Source: an uncultured Christensenella sp.
GTDB lineage: Bacteria > Bacillota > Clostridia > Christensenellales > Borkfalkiaceae
NCBI GenBank assembly: GCA_910579705.1
Contig: CAJTUI010000007.1
Coordinates: 62,001 to 126,000, forward strand
Length of the DNA: 64,000 nt
Direction: 5' to 3'
Shown here in pieces: positions 58,501 to 64,000 of the stretch. The notes under the pieces were generated by a model, which saw nothing but the letters and a program-made list of their open reading frames with translations, was not told the origin of the DNA and did not search any database. Position 1 is the stretch's first letter; each line of letters begins with the position of its first letter. Position numbers and translations under genes: made by a program.

Positions 58501-61500
58501 CACATTTTCGCTCGGCGGATACTATCCCGACAGGGCTTTTGACAAGATAGAACTTGTGCGTTTTAACGAAAGGTTGAAACTGTTTTCGGACAAGCTAGAA
58601 CAATTAAACATACTTTACCGCGTATGCGGCGACAGGGAACGGGCGCGGATTGAAGAGGTGTATACTGCGTTGTTCGGCATATTGCCCGCGGACAGCGTGT
58701 GCCCGCCCGACGGTTTGCTTGATAAAGCGGTAGGGCTGATTGATAAATACCTGGGCGCAATCGTCCCGCGCGAGTTTCCGTATGTGGGGCTTATCGGGCA
58801 CAGCCACCTCGATACCGTCTGGCTCTGGACGCTGGAAGAAACCCGCCGCAAATATCTGCGCACGGTTTCGAATGCGGTAACTCTGCTTGACAGATACCCC
58901 GATTACACTTTTTTCTTTTCTACCGTTCTGTATCTCAAATGGCTTGAAGACGACGACCCGTCGTTATTTGAAAAGGTCGTCGCACTCATTAAAGAGGGCA
59001 GGTTCGAGGCGAACGGCGGGGCTTGGGTCGAGTGCGACTGCAATCTTACGGGCGGAGAGGCGCTGTGCAGACAGCTTGTACGCGGAATACGCTGGCTGAG
59101 AGAAAAAACGGGCTACGTTCCCGACACGCTCTGGCTGCCGGACGCTTTCGGCTATTCGTCGGCTTTGCCGCAGATTATGCAAAGCGCGGGCCTGAAATAT
59201 TTTTTAACGACTAAACTGAGGCGCAACGATACGACGAAGTTCCCTTACGAAAGTTTTCGCTGGAAAGGTATCGACGGAAGCGAGGTCGCGGCGCATATTA
59301 ACACAATAAACACCCGCGCGGATAACGAGAGTATCGCGCGCAGGCTTGACGGCGCGGACAAGCGCGAAAATAATTTGCTTATGGCCTACGGCTTCGGCGA
59401 CGGAGGCGGTGGCCCGTCCGACGAAATGGTCAGGCGCGCGCTGGACACCGTAAAGACCTGTCCGTTAGCCAAGGCGGAGCACACCACCGTTTCGCGGTTT
59501 ATGCATAAGCTATCGGAAATGGAGCTGCCTACGTATTTCGGCGAGCTGTATCTCGAACTTCACCGCGGTACGTTCACTTCCAACCACGAAATAAAGAAAA
59601 ACAACAGAAGATTGGAGGCGGCCTTGCGCGACGCCGAGCTTGTAAGCGTGTTTGCGTGCGACGCGGCGCTCAAAGCAAAGACGGACGCGCTGTACGACGT
59701 TCTGCTATTGAACCAGTTTCACGACATACTGCCGGGGACCTGCATTGCGGAGGCGGCGGACGAGGCGACCGAGCAACAGAGAAACGCCGTTGCGGCCGCT
59801 GAAAGCATTATAGCGGGAGAGGGCGGCAAGGCCGCGTATTTCAACACCCTGCCTTTTGCGCGCACGGAACTTTTGCCCGCGGCGGATGGTCAGCGCTACG
59901 AGGATTTGGACGGAAATACGGTTACGCTTGCGCCGTTCAAATTCGGCGCTTTCGGCTACGGCGAACGCTGCGAATTAAATGGGGCGTTTTCTTTCGACGG
60001 GCGCAAACTTACCTCGCCCGAGCTCGAACTGACGATAGAAGACGGCGTTATAACCTCTCTGATATACCGCGGCAGGCAGTACGTTGCGGGCGGACTGAAC
60101 GTGATAACCTTTGCGGAGAACGTTCCGCTTGTTTACGATAACTGGGATATTGACGCGGACTACGTATTAAAACTCGGGCGCGCCAGCTGTACGGGCTGCT
60201 CGCTTGTAAGCCAAGGCCCGTATTTCGCCGTCGTAAGGCTGGATTACGCGCTGACCGATAAGACGGCGCTGGCTACGCACCTGATACTTCGCGCCGACAG
60301 TCCTTTGATTGAATTCGATAACAGACTGTCCGTCTACGACAAGCGCATACTTGTCCGCGCGGAATTCGGGCTTTCGCTGTTTGCGGCGCGCTACGCCTGC
60401 GAAACGCAGTTCGGCAATATCGTCCGCGACTGCTATCCCCGCGGTGAAGAGGGGGCGGCGCGGTTCGAAGTATGCTCGCACAAATATACGGACATATCCG
60501 AGCACAACCGCGGAGTTTCGCTTTTCAGCGACTGTAAATACGGCGTGTCCTGCAACGGCTCCACGCTCGGTCTGACATTGCACAAGGGCGGTCTGCACCC
60601 CGACCCGCGCGGCGATTGCGGGGTGCACGCGTTCAGATACGCGCTGTATCCACACGAGGGCGGACTTGGTATGCCTACGGTGGCGGGCGGGTATGCGTTC
60701 AGCATTCCGCCGCGGCTCACAAACAGACGGGGATTGACCGCGCCGTTCGCGTTTAAGTCCGACGGTACGGTCGTTCTGGAAACGGTAAAACACGGCGAGG
60801 ACGGCGGCATTGCACTGCGTATGTACGAAAGTCTGGGCGCAAGTTCGTGCGCGGTGCTGGAACTTCCCGCGGGCCGCACGGCGTACGAGTGCAATCTCTT
60901 GGAAGACGAATTGCGCAAGATAGACGGGCAGACCGTCAGGCTGGATTTTTCGCCGTTTGAGATAAAGACGGTCGTTATAAAATAAATAAAGTAAGGTATA
61001 TTATGATTGGTTGGTTAAAATTCTATTTTCTGGGTTTCTTTTGGGACAAGTACGCGGACGAGGGCGCGGCGCGCAGTTTCTGGAACGCCGTTTTAAGCGT
61101 GGCGCTTATGATAGTGCTGCTCACCGCGGGACTGTACACGGGGCGCGCCGCGTCGTTCAAGACCCATTATTCTGGCGCGGAGGACTACCGCGCGTTTATT
61201 CACAACGCGCTCGGTAAAGTCGGCTTGTCGGTAAAGGACGGAAAGGTTTCCGCGGATATAGAGGGCGGCGACAGCATAAACTGTTTCGCGGAAGAGGACG
61301 CGGATTACTGCCTTAACGGTTATCTGCTCGTCGTAGACACCCGCCCCGCCGCAACGACTTACGACGATTTCAAATTAATCTGCAAGGACGGCGGCGACAA
61401 CGAAATATCTTACGAGGCGTACAGACAGCTTTCCGAAGACGATAAACAGAAATACGTCGTAAGCGTCGAGTACACCGGCAAGACGTTGGACGTAACCGAA

Positions 61501-64000
61501 AAACAGACGGAGTACGAACGTTTTCTCGACGGGGAAACGGGAGAAAGCGGCAAAAACGCGCTTGCCGCGCTCAAAGAGAAGTACGGCAAGGGCGAGCTGA
61601 CCGAGGCGGAGTATGCCGACGCGGTATACGTGGAGTTCTGCGGCTATTATTACCCGTCTTTCGCCCGCGCTGAGGCGTACGGAAAAGCGCCTACCTTACG
61701 CACCTATTACCTGACGAAAGTGTTGTCGGGCGAAACCGATAAGTTTTTAATGATACTCGACGATATGTGTCTGGGTTCGTTTGTGTCGTCGAGAGGTTTT
61801 GCGGTCGAGTTCGAGGGCAATTATACAAAGCTTTCGTCAGGCGCGGAGTACTCCGAAATCAATGCAGACGAGTTCATAACGGGCGCGGTAGACGGCAGCG
61901 GCGCGTTTAACTTCTTCATATATCTCATAAACGTGTTCAAGCTGATGCCGATAATCCTGATAGTGGTGCTGGTACTGGCGCTGGCAACTATGTTTATAGG
62001 CAGGTTCCGCGAAAAATCGGGGCTGGGCGGCGCATTGAAAACGGTGTGCTCGTTCATACTGGTTTCGTCGGTTATAGCGTTTCTCGCAGCGATAATCCTG
62101 TCGTTTTTCACAACGCGTTCTGCGGCGTATATGTTTACTGCGGTAGTGTTTAACGCTGTGCTGTTTGTCAGAACGGCGGTATATATATGCGTTTCTTACT
62201 TCAAAGCCTCCAAAGAAAACAAGCAAAACACGGAAACTCCCGAATAAAAACGTTACCTGCCGCGCCTTTTCATAAAGGCGCGGCAGGTAATTTTTGTATC
62301 GAGAAAATTGTCGGAATAACTGTTGACAAATATTTTAAAATATAGTATCATTGCCATATAAATAATACTGGAGCAGTATGACTGTATTTATGTCTGAATT
62401 ATTACGTAAATTTAAGGGAATGACAATTCTTAAAAGAAGAATATTAGCGGGAATAGGTATCGTAGCCTGCCTCGGCGCGGTAATCGGCGCGGTGATTTAT
62501 TATTCTATTTTCACCTCCGCGCATATCTTTGACGAAAGCGCCAACCATCTCGACGAAATTTACAATCAGGTAAACACCAGCTTTACCGCGACAATCGAGA
62601 GGAACTGGAACATTCTTTACGGCTGGACGGAGTATATAGAGGAAAAGGCGGACGAGGCGGTGACGGACGAAACCGCGGCGGCCGACCTTAAAAAGTTTAT
62701 GGACGATCGTAAATCCGACTGGGGTTTTACAAGCTTTTACTTCATAGACAAGGACGGTACGGGTATACTTCTCGACGGCAGAACGAGGGGGCTCGGTTTC
62801 GATCCCTCGCAAATCGAAAGGCTTACAAAGGGCTATAACATAGTTCACGACGGAACGAGGGAAGAGGACAACGAACCAATAACCATATTCGCAATTCCCA
62901 CTTCCGATAAGAAATATATAGTCGACGGAAAAACGTTCGAATATATCGCAATGGGCGTAACCTTCAATAACGACGATATGACCAACACAGTCAATATCGA
63001 GGCGTTCGAAGGCGAGGGACACTGTTACATAACAAACGGCTCGGGCGACGTTTTAATCGCCTCGGAAGAATCGCATTTCAATAACTTTATCAACCACCTC
63101 GAAGACGAGGGCGTTATCGGCGATAAGGAAAAAGCCGAAATCGTTGCGGGTCTTTTGGACGGTAAATCTTCAACAACGCTTTTCAATATCCACGGCGAAG
63201 AATACTATCTGACATACCAGCCGATTATGGTTTCGGTGGTTCAGGACGGCGTCAAAACCTCTATACAGGTCAACGACTGGATGATGCTCGGCATCGTTCC
63301 CTCGGATATCCTCAATTCGAGTATGAGCACTTTCCGTCTGGTAACCGTTTTCGTTATGGGCGGAGTGTTCATTCTCCTCGCCATTGCGGTGGTGGTCATA
63401 GTCATTGTCGTCAACAAAAGACACGTCAAAGAAAAGGAAATCCAGCTCCAATCGCGCGACAACCTTTTCGATATGCTCACAACCAACACCAAGGATATAT
63501 ACGTGCTGTTTTCGCCGGATACGTTCGCGTCCGAATACGTAAGCCCCAACGTGACCCGCATTTTGGGCGTAGACCCCGCGGCGGTAAAGGCGGACGTGCG
63601 CAACATTCTCGACGCGGCCGTCAACAGGCCCGGCTCGTTCACGACAGAAGGGCTGAAAAAACTGCCTCAGGAAGGAACGTGGGATTCGGAACTTCAATTG
63701 AAGAGCCTCGAAACGGGCGACCATTACTGGTTCAAGCTTATGCTTTACCGTTCCGTTTTAAGCGGTAAGGACAGTTTCGTTATGATGCTTTCCGACCGTA
63801 CGGAAGAACAGCTTATGAACGACAAGTTGCATCAGATGCTCGACATCGCGAAAGCGGCCAACAGCGCGAAGAGCAACTTCCTCTCGAATATGTCGCACGA
63901 TATCCGTACGCCTATGAACGCGATTATCGGTTTCTCCACGCTGCTTGCAAGAAATGCGGAAAAGCCCGACGTCGTGCGCGAGTACGTAAAGAAAATTACA

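Overview
The window looks like the chromosome of an endospore-forming member of the Clostridia (Bacillota), probably an uncultured gut-type lineage near Christensenellales. The evidence is the spoIIGA-sigE-sigG cluster, spoVT and a SpoVB/MurJ flippase, many prolipoproteins with a Cys lipobox, strong AGGAGG-type ribosome sites and several near-consensus sigma-A promoters with 16-18 bp spacers. The order-level placement is inference. All genes are read directly; no rRNA, tRNA, CRISPR array or insertion sequence was seen, and no gene-free stretch exceeds about 300 bases.

Layout. 1-3638: the 3' part of a large surface protein with Listeria-Bacteroides (InlB B) repeats, broken by a one-base frameshift. 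3778-8339: two putative cytosolic glycan enzymes (a GtaA/DUF4965-like protein and a GxGYxYP-family protein) and a LacI-type repressor. 8507-26583: a long alpha-mannan utilisation operon with mannose-6-phosphate isomerase, a eukaryotic-type hexokinase, GH125 exo-alpha-1,6-mannosidase, a sugar ABC transporter (binding lipoprotein and two permeases), a membrane-anchored unknown protein, two GH76 endo-alpha-mannanase-like lipoproteins and a 2,126-residue modular lipoprotein. 26757-34344: a c-type cytochrome module made of the System II maturation pair ResB-CcsA, a beta-propeller/dihaem peroxidase-like lipoprotein and a PD40 (hydrazine-synthase-alpha-like) CxxCH lipoprotein carrying carbohydrate-binding-like domains. 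34365-40405: carboxypeptidase-regulatory-like lipoproteins, a secreted metallophosphoesterase, a GH43-like lipoprotein and a YesL-like membrane protein. 40476-46425: a divergent pair of units, HAD phosphatase plus GH38 mannosidase on the minus strand and a sugar ABC ATPase with a long C-terminal extension on the plus strand. 46524-49520: an Lgt-like membrane protein, an XRE regulator divergent from a DUF4085 protein, and spoVT. 49568-53214: overlapping flippase, mazG and dus genes. 53248-57905: a hybrid histidine kinase facing the spoIIGA-sigE-sigG cluster. 58073-62247: a second, canonical GH38 mannosidase and a membrane protein. 62378-64000: a second hybrid-type histidine kinase, cut by the window end.

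How it fits together (inference). GH76 lipoproteins cut alpha-1,6-mannan outside the cell; the ABC transporter imports oligosaccharides, powered by the distant ATPase at 44524. Cytosolic GH125 and GH38 enzymes release mannose, the hexokinase phosphorylates it, and ManA makes fructose-6-phosphate. A recurring A-tract/CG/T-tract operator (AAAAAACGGTTTTTT type) lies at the promoters of the GxGYxYP-LacI unit, the manA operon and both divergent units at 44.3-44.5 kb. This suggests that one LacI protein controls the whole dispersed regulon. The two most surprising items are the GH38 enzyme whose nucleophile Asp is replaced by Thr, and the cytochrome c module in the middle of glycan-use genes of a spore former.
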